Part shown: piece by piece, positions 24,993 to 33,318 of the stretch | Position numbering within the stretch: the stretch's first letter is position 1 | Layout: each line of letters begins with the position of its first letter | Assembly (NCBI RefSeq): GCF_030064675.1 | Contig: NZ_CP116413.1 | Coordinates: 4,124,001 to 4,188,000, forward strand | DNA length: 64,000 nt | Direction of reading: 5' to 3' | DNA from: Crossiella sp. CA-258035 | Lineage (GTDB): Bacteria > Actinomycetota > Actinomycetes > Mycobacteriales > Pseudonocardiaceae | Made by a program: the position numbers and the translations under genes | The notes under the pieces: model-generated | The model's input: the letters and a program-made list of their open reading frames with translations, nothing else | What the model was told of the DNA's origin: nothing | Database searches by the model: none

Positions 24993-25086
24993 GGGCGGGC
25001 AGGCCGTGCCGGATGGCGTGGCCCGCGTGCACCCCGTACGCCAGGTCGGCGAGCAGCTTTCCCAAGGACCGCAACAACTTTCGCAT
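24949..25086 (-). CDS. Possible 45-residue basic peptide
   Basis: A short frame (MRKLLRSLGKLLADLAYG...) with a good ribosome site (GTGGAGG, spaced two to six bases). The first 25 residues form a basic amphipathic helix. Its 3' end lies antisense over the last 44 bases of the response-regulator gene. Too short to assign; it may be real. Confidence 0.4.
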   Translation of the reverse strand: MRKLLRSLGKLLADLAYGVHAGHAIRHGLPAPKPPCRSGSRRRAR

Positions 25087-25156
25087 GCCTCCACCCTCGT
25101 CGCGCACCCGTCGCCGCACCAGTGGCGGTAACGACAATCTTCGCTAAGATTCCGCC

Positions 25157-26113
25157 ATGGCCAGATCAGTGGCGGTGCTCGCCTACCACGGCATGACCTC
25201 CTTCGAGACCGCGATCGTCACCGAGGTCTTCGCCTTGCGCTGGCCCGATCTCGACCTCGGCGAGGACTGGTACGAGGTGCGGATCTGCGCGGAGCGACCC
25301 GGTCCGGTGCCGGTGCTCGGCGGCGCGGAGCTGCTGGTGCGCTACGGCCTGGACACCCTCGCCGAGGCCCAGACCGTGGTGGTGCCCAGCGTGGCCGATG
25401 TGCACGCCGAGCCCTCGCCGGAGGTGGTGGCCGCGCTGCGGCTGGCCCGCAGCCGGGGTGCGCGGATCGTCTCGATCTGTTCCGGGGTGTTCGCGCTGGC
25501 CGCGGCCGGACTGTTGGACGGGCTGCGCGCCACCACGCACTGGCGGTACACGGAACTGTTGCGGCGCAGGCATCCGGCGATCGAGGTGGACCCGCACCCG
25601 CTCTACATCGACAACGACTGGATCCTCACCAGTGCGGGCTGCGCGGCCGGCATCGACCTGTGCATCCACTTGCTGCGCAAGGACTTCGGCGCGGAACTGG
25701 CCAACGCGGTGGCGCGGCGGCTGGTCATCCCGCCGCACCGGGACGGCGGGCAGGCGCAGTACATCGAGAGCCCGGTGGCCGCCGAGCCCGGCGACGACCG
25801 GATCACCGGCAGCATGGCCTGGGCGCTGGAACACCTGACCGAGCCGATCTCGGTGCGCACCCTGGCCGAGCGGGCCCGGATGTCCGAGCGCAGCTACCTG
25901 CGGCACTTCGCCAGGGCGGCGGGGGTCAGCCCGATCCGGTGGCTGATCAGCCGCCGGGTGCAGGCCAGCCTGCCGTTGCTGGAAACCACGGACAAGCCGA
26001 TCGAGGAGGTGGCGGTCGCGGTCGGGTTCGACACCGCGGTCACCTTCCGGCACCACTTCACCTCGGCCATGCACACCTCACCCTCGGCCTACCGCCGGAC
26101 CTTCCGCGCCTAG
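25157..26113 (+). CDS. GlxA/FtrA-type AraC-family regulator
   Basis: A 318-residue regulator. The N-terminal half is a DJ-1/PfpI-like (GATase1) domain with the nucleophile-elbow-like SICSGVFALAAAGLLDG. The C-terminal 100 residues carry two AraC helix-turn-helix motifs (SVRTLAERARMSERSYLRHFARAAGVSPIRWL and PIEEVAVAVGFDTAVTFRHHF). Such proteins activate small catabolic operons after binding an amino-acid-like ligand. The gene is followed by the VOC/PadR pair, but the palindrome in between suggests that pair has its own promoter. Confidence 0.85.
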   Translation: MARSVAVLAYHGMTSFETAIVTEVFALRWPDLDLGEDWYEVRICAERPGPVPVLGGAELLVRYGLDTLAEAQTVVVPSVADVHAEPSPEVVAALRLARSRGARIVSICSGVFALAAAGLLDGLRATTHWRYTELLRRRHPAIEVDPHPLYIDNDWILTSAGCAAGIDLCIHLLRKDFGAELANAVARRLVIPPHRDGGQAQYIESPVAAEPGDDRITGSMAWALEHLTEPISVRTLAERARMSERSYLRHFARAAGVSPIRWLISRRVQASLPLLETTDKPIEEVAVAVGFDTAVTFRHHFTSAMHTSPSAYRRTFRA

Positions 26114-26122
26114 GAACCGGGA

Positions 26123-26140
26123 CTAGCCAAATTTGGCTAG
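26123..26140. promoter_or_regulatory. 18-bp perfect palindromic operator (CTAGCCAAATTTGGCTAG)
   Basis: Perfect two-fold symmetry, lying directly over the expected -35 position of a promoter whose -10 box TAGCCT is at 26148-26153. The VOC gene starts 7 bases after that -10 box, so the transcript is leaderless. A repressor bound here would block the polymerase; the PadR protein encoded by the second gene is the natural candidate. Confidence 0.7.
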
Positions 26141-26160
26141 CTGCGCGTAGCCTCCGGGGC

Positions 26161-26550
26161 ATGACATCTGTGACCCCGTACGTGATGGTGCGCAACGCCA
26201 ACGAGTTCATCGAGTTCATCGGCACGGCCTTCGAGGCCGAGGTGGTCAACCGGGTCCCGCTGTCCACCGACCCGGAGCGGGTGATCCACGCCGAGGCCCG
26301 GATCGGCGAGAGCACGCTGTTCTTCGCCGACGGCGGCGCGGACGGCCGCCAGTGCCTGCCCACCCCCACGGATCCGGCGCACGTCCAGCTGTGGACCACC
26401 GTGCCCGACCCGGAGGCGGTGCACGCCAGGGCGGTGGCCGGTGGCGCCAACTCGGCCATGCCGGTGACCGTGCAGGATGACGGCAGCCGGATGGGCGGCT
26501 TCGTGGACCCGTTCGGCACGCTGTGGTGGGTGAGCTCCACCCGCCCCTGA
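26161..26550 (+). CDS. VOC-fold protein (PhnB/YdeM-like)
   Basis: A 129-residue VOC protein related to the PhnB-like group: start VTPYVMVRNANEFIEFIGTAFEAEVVNRV, central IHAEARIGESTLFFADGG and C-terminal FVDPFGTLWWVSS. It has no recognisable metal triad beyond scattered His/Glu. It overlaps no gene but lies 12 bases before the PadR gene and shares its promoter. It is probably the target that PadR controls, perhaps a ligand-binding or detoxifying protein. Confidence 0.8.
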   Translation: MTSVTPYVMVRNANEFIEFIGTAFEAEVVNRVPLSTDPERVIHAEARIGESTLFFADGGADGRQCLPTPTDPAHVQLWTTVPDPEAVHARAVAGGANSAMPVTVQDDGSRMGGFVDPFGTLWWVSSTRP

Positions 26551-26562
26551 GGGAGGACGACC

Positions 26563-27123
26563 ATGTCGGCGGTTCGGCTGCTGGTGCTCGGCGCGGTGCG
26601 CAGGCACGGACGCGCGCACGGCTACCAGGTTCGCGCGGACCTGGAGAGCTGGGGCGCGCACGAGTGGTCCACGGCCACCTCGGGCTCGGTCTACCACGCC
26701 CTGAAGGCGATGACCGGCCAGGGATTGCTGCTGCTGCACGAGACCACGCCCAGTGCAGCGGGCGGGCCGCCGCGCATGGAGTACGAGCTGACGCGGCAGG
26801 GCGAGGAAACCTACTTCGCCCTGCTGCGCAAGGCCCTCACCAGCCACGACCCCGGCCTGGACCTGATAGCCGCCGCGGTCGGCCTGATCGAGGACCTGCC
26901 CCGCGCCGAGGCGATCTCGTTGCTGCGCAAGCGATCCGCGGCGATGGCGTCCTGGCGGGCCAGCGTGCGCGAGGGGCTGCCCGCCGAGGCGGACCTTGAT
27001 GAGTGGGGGCCGGTGGGCGAGGTGCTGGGGCTGTGGCTGCACACCGCGGACAACCGCGCGGAGTGGACGGACCGGCTGATCCGCAGGCTGGAGTCGGGCG
27101 CGTTCCGGATGGCGGGGGAGTAG
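26563..27123 (+). CDS. PadR-family transcriptional regulator
   Basis: A 186-residue winged-helix regulator of PadR subfamily 1/2. The DNA-binding part is VRLLVLGAVRRHGRAHGYQVRADLESWG...STATSGSVYHALKAMTGQGLL, followed by the wing GGPPRMEYELTRQGEE and a C-terminal helical domain for dimerisation. PadR proteins usually repress detoxification genes and respond to aromatic or drug ligands. A GGGAGGA ribosome site precedes the ATG. It likely binds the palindrome at 26123-26140. Confidence 0.85.
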   Translation: MSAVRLLVLGAVRRHGRAHGYQVRADLESWGAHEWSTATSGSVYHALKAMTGQGLLLLHETTPSAAGGPPRMEYELTRQGEETYFALLRKALTSHDPGLDLIAAAVGLIEDLPRAEAISLLRKRSAAMASWRASVREGLPAEADLDEWGPVGEVLGLWLHTADNRAEWTDRLIRRLESGAFRMAGE

Positions 27124-27133
27124 CCGCGCCGGG

Positions 27134-27793
27134 TCAGGCGCCCAGGATGGTGTAGTTCAGCTCCTGCCCCGCGCGCCCCAGCGAGAGGTCCAGCCCGGTG
27201 TGGTCGAGCGGGTGCAGCACGTCCGGCCGGGCCGGCAGCGCGGAGGCCGCCGGCGGATCCCACAGGCACAGCGCCGGATTGCCCGCGTCCACCCCGGAGC
27301 GGTACCACAGGCCGTCCAGGTCGGGCATGGCCTCGCGGATGGCGCGGGCCCAGGCCTGGGTGCGGTCGGTGCTGTCCTGCCAGATCGCCTGCGAGGCGCC
27401 GACCTTGGTCGGCCACAGCCCGGTCAGGTCGAGCAGCCGCAGCGCCCGCCGGGGCCGGGTCATCACCAGGTGCGGGGCGCGGGTCTGCCGGTCCACCACC
27501 GCGGTGGCCTGGAAGACCTCGGCGATGGAGGTGCGGATGGACAGCGAGAAGTAGACCACGCCGTGTTCGTCGCTGCGGGCCGGCAGCCCGTCCTCGGTGG
27601 GCGGCTGCGGGTCGAAGAAGGCGTGCGGCAGCGGGCCGACGTGCCGGAAGGAGTTCCACCGCTGCGGATGCCTGCCACCGGCGAAGAACAACCGGACCAG
27701 GCGGGTCGAGGCGGACAGGCTGAGGATGTCGGTCGCTGGATCGACCGCGCTGGTCAGCACCTCCGGCGAGGGAGGCGGCGGTAGTCGGGTCAT
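27134..27793 (-). CDS. RES-domain protein
   Basis: A 219-residue protein with the RES fold, found in NAD-degrading toxins of the RES-Xre type. The conserved Arg, Glu and Ser positions can be placed in TRLVRLFFAGGRHPQRWNSFRH, in STRT-like FSLSIRTSIAEVF (Glu) and in the later ASQAIWQDS block. No Xre antitoxin gene is adjacent. Instead, a 74-residue helix-hairpin-helix protein is encoded upstream with a terminator hairpin between. It could be a housekeeping RES enzyme or the toxin of an unusual pair. Confidence 0.75.
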   Translation of the reverse strand: MTRLPPPPSPEVLTSAVDPATDILSLSASTRLVRLFFAGGRHPQRWNSFRHVGPLPHAFFDPQPPTEDGLPARSDEHGVVYFSLSIRTSIAEVFQATAVVDRQTRAPHLVMTRPRRALRLLDLTGLWPTKVGASQAIWQDSTDRTQAWARAIREAMPDLDGLWYRSGVDAGNPALCLWDPPAASALPARPDVLHPLDHTGLDLSLGRAGQELNYTILGA

Positions 27794-27808
27794 CAACGAG
27801 CAAGTCTA

Positions 27809-27839
27809 CGAGGCGGGAACGGGATCCGTCCCCGCCTCG
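27809..27839. terminator. Hairpin between the HhH gene and the RES gene
   Basis: Arms CGAGGCGGG and CCCGCCTCG (9 bases, perfect) around a 13-base loop. It lies directly behind the stop of the small HhH gene and just before the RES start. Read-through would be needed for co-transcription of the two genes. Confidence 0.6.
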
Positions 27840-27845
27840 CGACGG

Positions 27846-28070
27846 TCACTTGCCGGCGTCGTTGAGCGCCACCAGCGCGGCAGCCAGCTTGAAGTACTTG
27901 TTGGTGCCCAGGTCGCGGACCGTCTTGACGCCGAAGGCGGCCGCCAGCTTCTCGCCGTCGCCCTCGCTGACACCGGCCAGCGCGGCGACCGGCGCGTCGA
28001 GAACCTCGGCCACGGTCAGGTTCTCGTAAGCCTTGTCGAGCTGCTTGGCCAGGTCCACGGATACAGCCAC
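27846..28070 (-). CDS. Small helix-hairpin-helix-like protein
   Basis: A 74-residue, all-helical, acidic protein (AVSVDLAKQLDKAYENLTVAEVLDAPVAALAGVSEGDGEKLAAAFGVKTVRDLGTNKYF...). The block ALAGVSEGDGEKLAAAFGVKTVRDLG is a helix-hairpin-helix of the type found in DNA-binding or structural proteins. It sits upstream of the RES gene on the same strand. I know of no assigned function. Confidence 0.7.
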   Translation of the reverse strand: MAVSVDLAKQLDKAYENLTVAEVLDAPVAALAGVSEGDGEKLAAAFGVKTVRDLGTNKYFKLAAALVALNDAGK

Positions 28071-28222
28071 AGGTGTTCCCCTTCAGGAGTTGCCGGACAA
28101 TCGCGGCCAGGTTATCCACGGAGCGTGCCGCTGTGGTGACTCCCCGGGATGATCTCGGGCTCAGCACAAAGGGGGATCCGTGGGTCTACCTCGGACGACA
28201 GGGCTGCTCTGCGCGCGAGCGG

Positions 28223-29089
28223 CTACCTGGACAACAGCTCCCGCAGCGCCGCGATCACCACCGAGGGCGCCTCCTCGGCCATGAAGTGCCCGCAGCTCAC
28301 CGTCTGGTGCCGCAGGTCCGCCGCCCAGGCCCGCCACAGCCCGGCCGCGTCGAACCCCAGCGCCGCACCCCAGTCCTGCTGCAACACCGTCACCGGCATC
28401 CGCAACCGGTTCCCGGCCGCCCGGTCCACTTCGTCGTGCTCGACGTCGATCCCGGCCGAGGCTCGGTAGTCCGCCACAATCGAGGACACGGCGGCGCGGG
28501 ATGCGGCCAGGTAGGCGGCGCGGATGTCGGCCGGGATCGCCGCCGGGTCCCTGGTCCACAGGTCCAGGAAGTAGCCGAAGAAGTCGTCCGCGCTGGCCGC
28601 GATCATCGCCTCCGGCAGGCCGGGCGGCTGCGCCATCAGGTACAGGTGGAAGCCCACCGCGGCTGAGCGCCCGCGCATGACCTCCCACATGTCGATCGTG
28701 GGCAGCACGTCCAGCGAGGCCAGGTGGGTGACCGCGTCCGGGTGGTCCAGCCCCGCGCGGACGGCCACCAGCGCGCCCCGGTCGTGCCCGGCCAGCGCGA
28801 ACCGGTCGTGGCCCAGCTGCCGCGCCAGCGCGACCACGTCCGCGGCCATGACCCGCTTGGCGTAGTCGCCGTCGGGCTTGTCGCTGTCCCCGTATCCGCG
28901 CAGGTCAGGCGCGATGACGGTGTGGTCGGCGGCCAGGTCGGCGGCCACGTGCCGCCACATCAGGTGGGTCTGCGGGAAGCCGTGCAACAGCACGATCGGG
29001 CGACCCGCGCCGCCAATGGCCACGTTGAGCGCCACCCCGTCGGCGACGGGCACCCGTTGGTAGTCGAATCCGGTGATCCTCGGTGTCAT
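28223..29089 (-). CDS. Alpha/beta hydrolase, epoxide hydrolase/haloacetate dehalogenase type
   Basis: A 288-residue hydrolase. It has the oxyanion HGFPQ motif, the nucleophile elbow AGHDRGA with a catalytic Asp (not Ser), a cap with DDFFGYFLDLWTRDP, and a late His in SCGHFMAEEAP. This is the layout of haloacetate dehalogenases and soluble epoxide hydrolases, which form an ester with that Asp. It is transcribed divergently from the SARP-AAA regulator gene, 63 bases apart, and the SARP-type repeats in the gap suggest joint control. Confidence 0.85.
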   Translation of the reverse strand: MTPRITGFDYQRVPVADGVALNVAIGGAGRPIVLLHGFPQTHLMWRHVAADLAADHTVIAPDLRGYGDSDKPDGDYAKRVMAADVVALARQLGHDRFALAGHDRGALVAVRAGLDHPDAVTHLASLDVLPTIDMWEVMRGRSAAVGFHLYLMAQPPGLPEAMIAASADDFFGYFLDLWTRDPAAIPADIRAAYLAASRAAVSSIVADYRASAGIDVEHDEVDRAAGNRLRMPVTVLQQDWGAALGFDAAGLWRAWAADLRHQTVSCGHFMAEEAPSVVIAALRELLSR

Positions 29090-29111
29090 GACCGCAGCGT
29101 GCCGCCGGCCA

Positions 29112-29144
29112 ATCAGCAACCGATCAGCAAGCGCTGACTAGGGT
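29112..29144 (+). promoter_or_regulatory. SARP-type binding repeats and promoter
   Basis: ATCAGCAA occurs twice, at 29112-29119 and 29123-29130, an exact 11-bp period. Eight bases after the second copy comes a -10 box TAGGGT (29139-29144), and the GTG start of the regulator follows 8 bases later. This matches the known architecture of SARP-activated promoters (heptamer direct repeats with 11-bp spacing, 8 bp before the -10). Confidence 0.65.
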
Positions 29145-29152
29145 CGACGCTC

Positions 29153-32100
29153 GTGATGACGTTCGGTGTGCTCGGCCCGTTGGTGGCCGCGGACGAGCAC
29201 GGGCCGGTCGCGCTGCGCGGTCCCCGGCACCGGGCGGTGCTGGCCCGGTTGCTGATCGCCCGTCGCCGGGTGGTTCCGGTCCGGGTGCTCGCCGACGACC
29301 TGTGGCCGGACCCGCCGGAGGGCGCGGTCGGCGCCATCCAGACCTTCGTCGCCGCCCTGCGCCAGTCCCTGGAACCCGGCCGCCCACCGCGGACCCCGGC
29401 CACCCTGCTGGTCACCGAAACTCCCGGCTACGCCCTGCGCGCCGACCCCGGGGCCGTCGACGCCTGGCGCTTCGAGGCCGCCCTCGCCAACCCGGACCTG
29501 GCCGCCCTGGACGCCGCCCTCGCCCTCTGGCGCGGCCCCGCCTACTCCGAGTTCGCCGAGGAACCCTGGGCCCGCGCCGAGATCGCCCGCCTGGACGAGC
29601 TCCGTCTGCTGGCCGTGGAACGCCGCGCCGAGGCCGCCCTCGCCCAGGGCCAGGCCGCCGCGGTCGCCGCCGAGCTGCGCGCCCACGTCACCGCCAACCC
29701 GTGGCGCGAACACGCCTGGCAGCTGCTCGCCCTGGCGCTCTACCGGGCGGGCCGCCAACGCGAGGCCCTGGACGCCCTGCGCACGGCCAAGCACGCGCTG
29801 GCCACCGAACTCGGCGTGGACGCAGGCCCAGAGCTGCGCCAACTGGAATCGGACATCCTCGCCCAGGCCACCCACCTGGACGCCCCCGCCGCGCCACCGC
29901 ACTTCGCACCGCCCGCCCCGCCCCGGCCGCCCGCGCCGCTCCCGCCGCTCTCCTCGTCCGCCCCGCCCGAACGACTGGCCCCGCCACCCCTGTTCGGCCG
30001 CGCCCCCGAGCTCGCCAAGCTCGCCACCACCCCGTCCCGCCTGCACCTCGCCCTCGTCTCCGGCGAAGCGGGTTCCGGCAAGACCGCCCTCGCCGAAGCC
30101 CTCACCGCCACCCTCGCCGCCCAGGGCTGGACCACCGCCTGGGGCCGCAACCCCGAACACCCCGACACCCCGGCCACCTGGCCCTGGACCCAGATCCTGG
30201 ACACCCTGGCCGCCCACACCCCGATCCCGCCCAGCACACCGCCCGCCGACCCCGCCGCCGCCCGCTTCCACCTGCACCGCACCGTACTGTCCTATGTGGA
30301 CACCGTCGCCCGGCGCGCCCCGCTGCTGCTCGTGCTCGACGACCTGCACCGCGCCACCGAGGAAACCCTCGCCCTGCTCGGCACCCTGGTCACCGAAGCC
30401 CCGCCCCGCCCGATCCTGATCGTGGCCACCTTGCACTCCACCGAGGTCTCGCCCGCCCTGACCGACCTGCTCGCCAGTGTCGCCGCCGCCGAACCCACCC
30501 GCGTCTACCTCACCGGCCTGCCCGAACCCGCGACCGCGCAACTGCTCCGCGCCACCACCCAGTGCGCCGTGCCGGACCGGGTCGTGCGCGCCATCCACGA
30601 ACGCAGCGGCGGCAACCCGTTCTTCGCCCGCGAGCTGGCCCGCCTGTACGACGCCGAGGGCGACACCGCGCTGACCGCCGTGCCCACCGGCGTCCGGGAC
30701 GTGCTCCGCCACCGCCTCACCACCCTGTCCGAGGACGCCCGCACGGTGCTGCGCCAGGCCGCCGTGATCGGCAGGGAAGCCGACCTGGAACTGCTGATCA
30801 CCTTGTCCGGCAACGAGAACCTGGTGCTGGACACGGTGGACTCCGCGCTGCTGCTGGGTTTCCTGGCCGAGTCCGGCCCCGACCGCATCCGGTTCGCGCA
30901 CGCCCTGGTCCGCGACACCCTCTACGAGGAGGTGTCCACCGCCCGCCGCGCCCGCTGGCACGCCACCATCGCCGAGTCCCTGGAAACCCTGCGCCCCAAC
31001 GACATCGACGCCCTGGCCCACCACCACCTGCTGGCAGGCAACCGCGCCCCGGCCGACCGGGTGGCCCATTACACCGCCGCCGCGGCCCAGCGCGCCGAAG
31101 ACCGCTTCGCCCCGCACGAGGCCGCGCGGCTCTGGCAGGCCGCGCTGGCCGCCCACGACGGCGATCCGCGCACCCGGCTGGAACTGCTCATGGGCCTGGT
31201 CCGCGCCCAGGCGGTCACCGGCAACCTGGAAACCGCCCGCCACCACCGCGCCGCTGCCCTCGCCCAGGCCGAAGCGCTCGGCGATCCGGAGCTGACCGCC
31301 AGGGTGATCGGCGCGTTCGACGTCCCCGGCATCTGGACCACCAACGACGATCCCGCCATCGCCGGGCAGGTCGTCGCGACCACCGAACGCACCCTCGCCG
31401 CCCTGCCGCCACACCAGCTCGCCCACCGCGCCCGCCTGCTGACCACCCTGGCCATGGAGCTCCGCGGCACCCGCTCCGCCCGCGCCACCGCCGCGGCGAC
31501 GGAAGCCGAAGCGCTGGCAAGGGAAATCGGCGATCCGGCGCTGCTCGCCTTCGCGCTCAACGGCCGCTTCCTGCACACCTTCGACCGCGCGGGCCTGGCC
31601 CCGCAACGCGCCACCCTGGGCCGCGAGCTGCTCGACCTGTCCGCCGCGCACCACCTGGTCACCTTCGAGGTGCTGGCCCACCTGATCCTGCTCCAGGCCC
31701 ACTCCGCCCTGGCCGAGTTCAGCGCCGCCGACCGGCACGCCACCGCCGCCGACCAGCTCGCCGACCGCCACCACCTGCCGCTGGTCGGCGTGTTCACCGA
31801 GTGGTACGCGGCCCTGCGCCTGGCCGCCACCGGCCACCGCGCCGAGGCCCGGTCCGCCTACCGAGCCGCCGCCACCCGACTGCCTGGCACCGGCATGACC
31901 GGCCTCGAGCCGGGCCTGCTGCCACTTGCCTTGCTGTCACTTGACTTCCCATCGTCCACAGTGGACCTGAACGTGGACTGGGGACCGTACCTGGACTGGG
32001 TCCGCCCACTCGCCCTGATCGCCGACGGCGACCGCGCAGGGGCCCGCGCCGCGCTGCGCGCCCTGCCGGACACCCCGGCCGACCTGCTCACCGAAGCCCG

Positions 32101-32275
32101 CCTCTGCCTGCTCGCCCACGCCGCCCTCGCACTCGAGGACCGGGACGCGATGGCCCGCGCCCACGAGGAGCTGCGGCCCGCCGCCGCCGAGCTGGCGGGA
32201 GCGGGCAGCGGGCTGCTCACCTTCGGCCCGGTGGCCGGTCACCTCGCGAAGCTGGCTGCCGCACTGGACCGCTGA
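29153..32275 (+). CDS. Large SARP/BTAD-AAA transcriptional regulator (AfsR-like)
   Basis: A 1040-residue regulator. The N-terminus is a winged OmpR-type DNA-binding domain (MMTFGVLGPLVAADEHGPVALRGPRHRAVLARLL...) followed by the bacterial transcriptional activation domain to about residue 245. After a Pro-rich linker comes an AAA/STAND-type ATPase with Walker A SGEAGSGKTALAE (about 302-314) and Walker B LLLVLDDLHRA, and then TPR-like helices to the end. Proteins of this type activate antibiotic or catabolic gene clusters. No such cluster is present here; the only obvious partner is the divergent hydrolase. The start is GTG at 29153 in a leaderless transcript, with ATG at 29156 as alternative. 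Confidence 0.85.
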   Translation: MMTFGVLGPLVAADEHGPVALRGPRHRAVLARLLIARRRVVPVRVLADDLWPDPPEGAVGAIQTFVAALRQSLEPGRPPRTPATLLVTETPGYALRADPGAVDAWRFEAALANPDLAALDAALALWRGPAYSEFAEEPWARAEIARLDELRLLAVERRAEAALAQGQAAAVAAELRAHVTANPWREHAWQLLALALYRAGRQREALDALRTAKHALATELGVDAGPELRQLESDILAQATHLDAPAAPPHFAPPAPPRPPAPLPPLSSSAPPERLAPPPLFGRAPELAKLATTPSRLHLALVSGEAGSGKTALAEALTATLAAQGWTTAWGRNPEHPDTPATWPWTQILDTLAAHTPIPPSTPPADPAAARFHLHRTVLSYVDTVARRAPLLLVLDDLHRATEETLALLGTLVTEAPPRPILIVATLHSTEVSPALTDLLASVAAAEPTRVYLTGLPEPATAQLLRATTQCAVPDRVVRAIHERSGGNPFFARELARLYDAEGDTALTAVPTGVRDVLRHRLTTLSEDARTVLRQAAVIGREADLELLITLSGNENLVLDTVDSALLLGFLAESGPDRIRFAHALVRDTLYEEVSTARRARWHATIAESLETLRPNDIDALAHHHLLAGNRAPADRVAHYTAAAAQRAEDRFAPHEAARLWQAALAAHDGDPRTRLELLMGLVRAQAVTGNLETARHHRAAALAQAEALGDPELTARVIGAFDVPGIWTTNDDPAIAGQVVATTERTLAALPPHQLAHRARLLTTLAMELRGTRSARATAAATEAEALAREIGDPALLAFALNGRFLHTFDRAGLAPQRATLGRELLDLSAAHHLVTFEVLAHLILLQAHSALAEFSAADRHATAADQLADRHHLPLVGVFTEWYAALRLAATGHRAEARSAYRAAATRLPGTGMTGLEPGLLPLALLSLDFPSSTVDLNVDWGPYLDWVRPLALIADGDRAGARAALRALPDTPADLLTEARLCLLAHAALALEDRDAMARAHEELRPAAAELAGAGSGLLTFGPVAGHLAKLAAALDR

Positions 32276-32314
32276 ACCTACGACACCAGGGAATCCGGGT
32301 AGCTGAGCCGCAGA

Positions 32315-33256
32315 TCAGCTCGCGTACCGCCCGGTCAGCTCCGCGCCGATCCTGGCCAGCTCGGCCCGCACCGCCGGCGGCTCCAACACCTCCACCAGCC
32401 CGCCCCACCCGGCCAGGTTGCGGGCCAGGTCCAGCGGTGTCGGCGCGGCCAGCCGGACCTCGACCCGGTCACCGGTCTCCGCGCCGACCTCGCAGTGCCG
32501 CCCGAACTGGTTGCGCAGCACCGCGAGGAACCGCGACTCGATGAGCACGGTGGCCCAGGTCCGCGAGCGTTTCCGCTCCACCTCGCCGACCACCTCGTCC
32601 CAGGCCGCGGCCAGGGTGAAGTCGTCAGGGCGCTCGGCGGGCTCCTCGGTCAGCTCCGCGGCCACGATCCGGTCCACCCGGAACGTCCGGCGGCCCTTCT
32701 CGGTTCCGGCGAGCAGGTACCAGACCTCGTCCTTGTCGACCAGGCCCCACGGGTCGACCAGGCGTTCGGAGCGTTCCCGCGTCCCGCTGGTGTAGGTCAG
32801 CCAGACCTTGCGGCGGCCGACCACGGCGGACTGCAACCGGTCGACCAGCTCGGGCCTGCGGCGGTCGCGTTCACCCCAGCGGGTCGGGTCGATCATGGTG
32901 GCGCTGGCCGCGGCCTCGGCGTCGGCGCGGAAGGTCCGGGGGAGGGCCCGCACCAGTTTGCGCAGCGCGGCCTTGGCCTCGGCGGAGACCGCGGCGGCCG
33001 GTCCGACCAGCAGGAACAGTGCCTGGGCCTCGGTGGCGGACAGGCCGCTGAGGTCGGTGCGGGCCCCGCCGAGCAGCGACCAGCCGCCGCCCCGGCCGGG
33101 CTGCGGGTACACCGGAATGCCCGCGGTGGACAGCGCCTCCAGGTCGCGGCGGGCGGTGGCCACCGAGACCTCCAGCTCCTCGGCCAGCTCGGCGGCGGTG
33201 ACCCGGCCGCGGGACTGCATCAGCAACAGGGTGGCGACAAGCCGGTCAGCGCGCAT
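32315..33256 (-). CDS. WYL-domain transcriptional regulator (DeoR-like HTH)
   Basis: A 313-residue regulator: an N-terminal HTH_11 (RADRLVATLLLMQSRGRVTAAELAEELEVSVATARRDLEALSTAGIPVY) followed by a WYL domain (KDEVWYLLAGTEKGRRTFRVDRIVAAEL, about 180-207) and a C-terminal WCX extension. WYL proteins bind small ligands or nucleic acid to change DNA binding. It is divergent from a VOC gene; the operator between them is clear. Confidence 0.85.
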   Translation of the reverse strand: MRADRLVATLLLMQSRGRVTAAELAEELEVSVATARRDLEALSTAGIPVYPQPGRGGGWSLLGGARTDLSGLSATEAQALFLLVGPAAAVSAEAKAALRKLVRALPRTFRADAEAAASATMIDPTRWGERDRRRPELVDRLQSAVVGRRKVWLTYTSGTRERSERLVDPWGLVDKDEVWYLLAGTEKGRRTFRVDRIVAAELTEEPAERPDDFTLAAAWDEVVGEVERKRSRTWATVLIESRFLAVLRNQFGRHCEVGAETGDRVEVRLAAPTPLDLARNLAGWGGLVEVLEPPAVRAELARIGAELTGRYAS

Positions 33257-33274
33257 GAGTTCAGCTTCCCCAGG

Positions 33275-33299
33275 AAAGTGCTCAGTTGATGAGCACTTT
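33275..33299. promoter_or_regulatory. Operator between WYL regulator and VOC gene
   Basis: Perfect 10-base arms AAAGTGCTCA and TGAGCACTTT around the spacer GTTGA. It sits in the 60-base gap between the two divergent genes, so the WYL protein most likely controls both from here. Confidence 0.7.
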
Positions 33300-33318
33300 A
33301 GGTCGCAGGATGGGTCTC

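Noticed and set aside
29138-31837. 900-codon minus-strand frame
   Set aside because: Antisense shadow of the SARP-AAA gene; Gly/Gln/Val-rich and without domain motifs.
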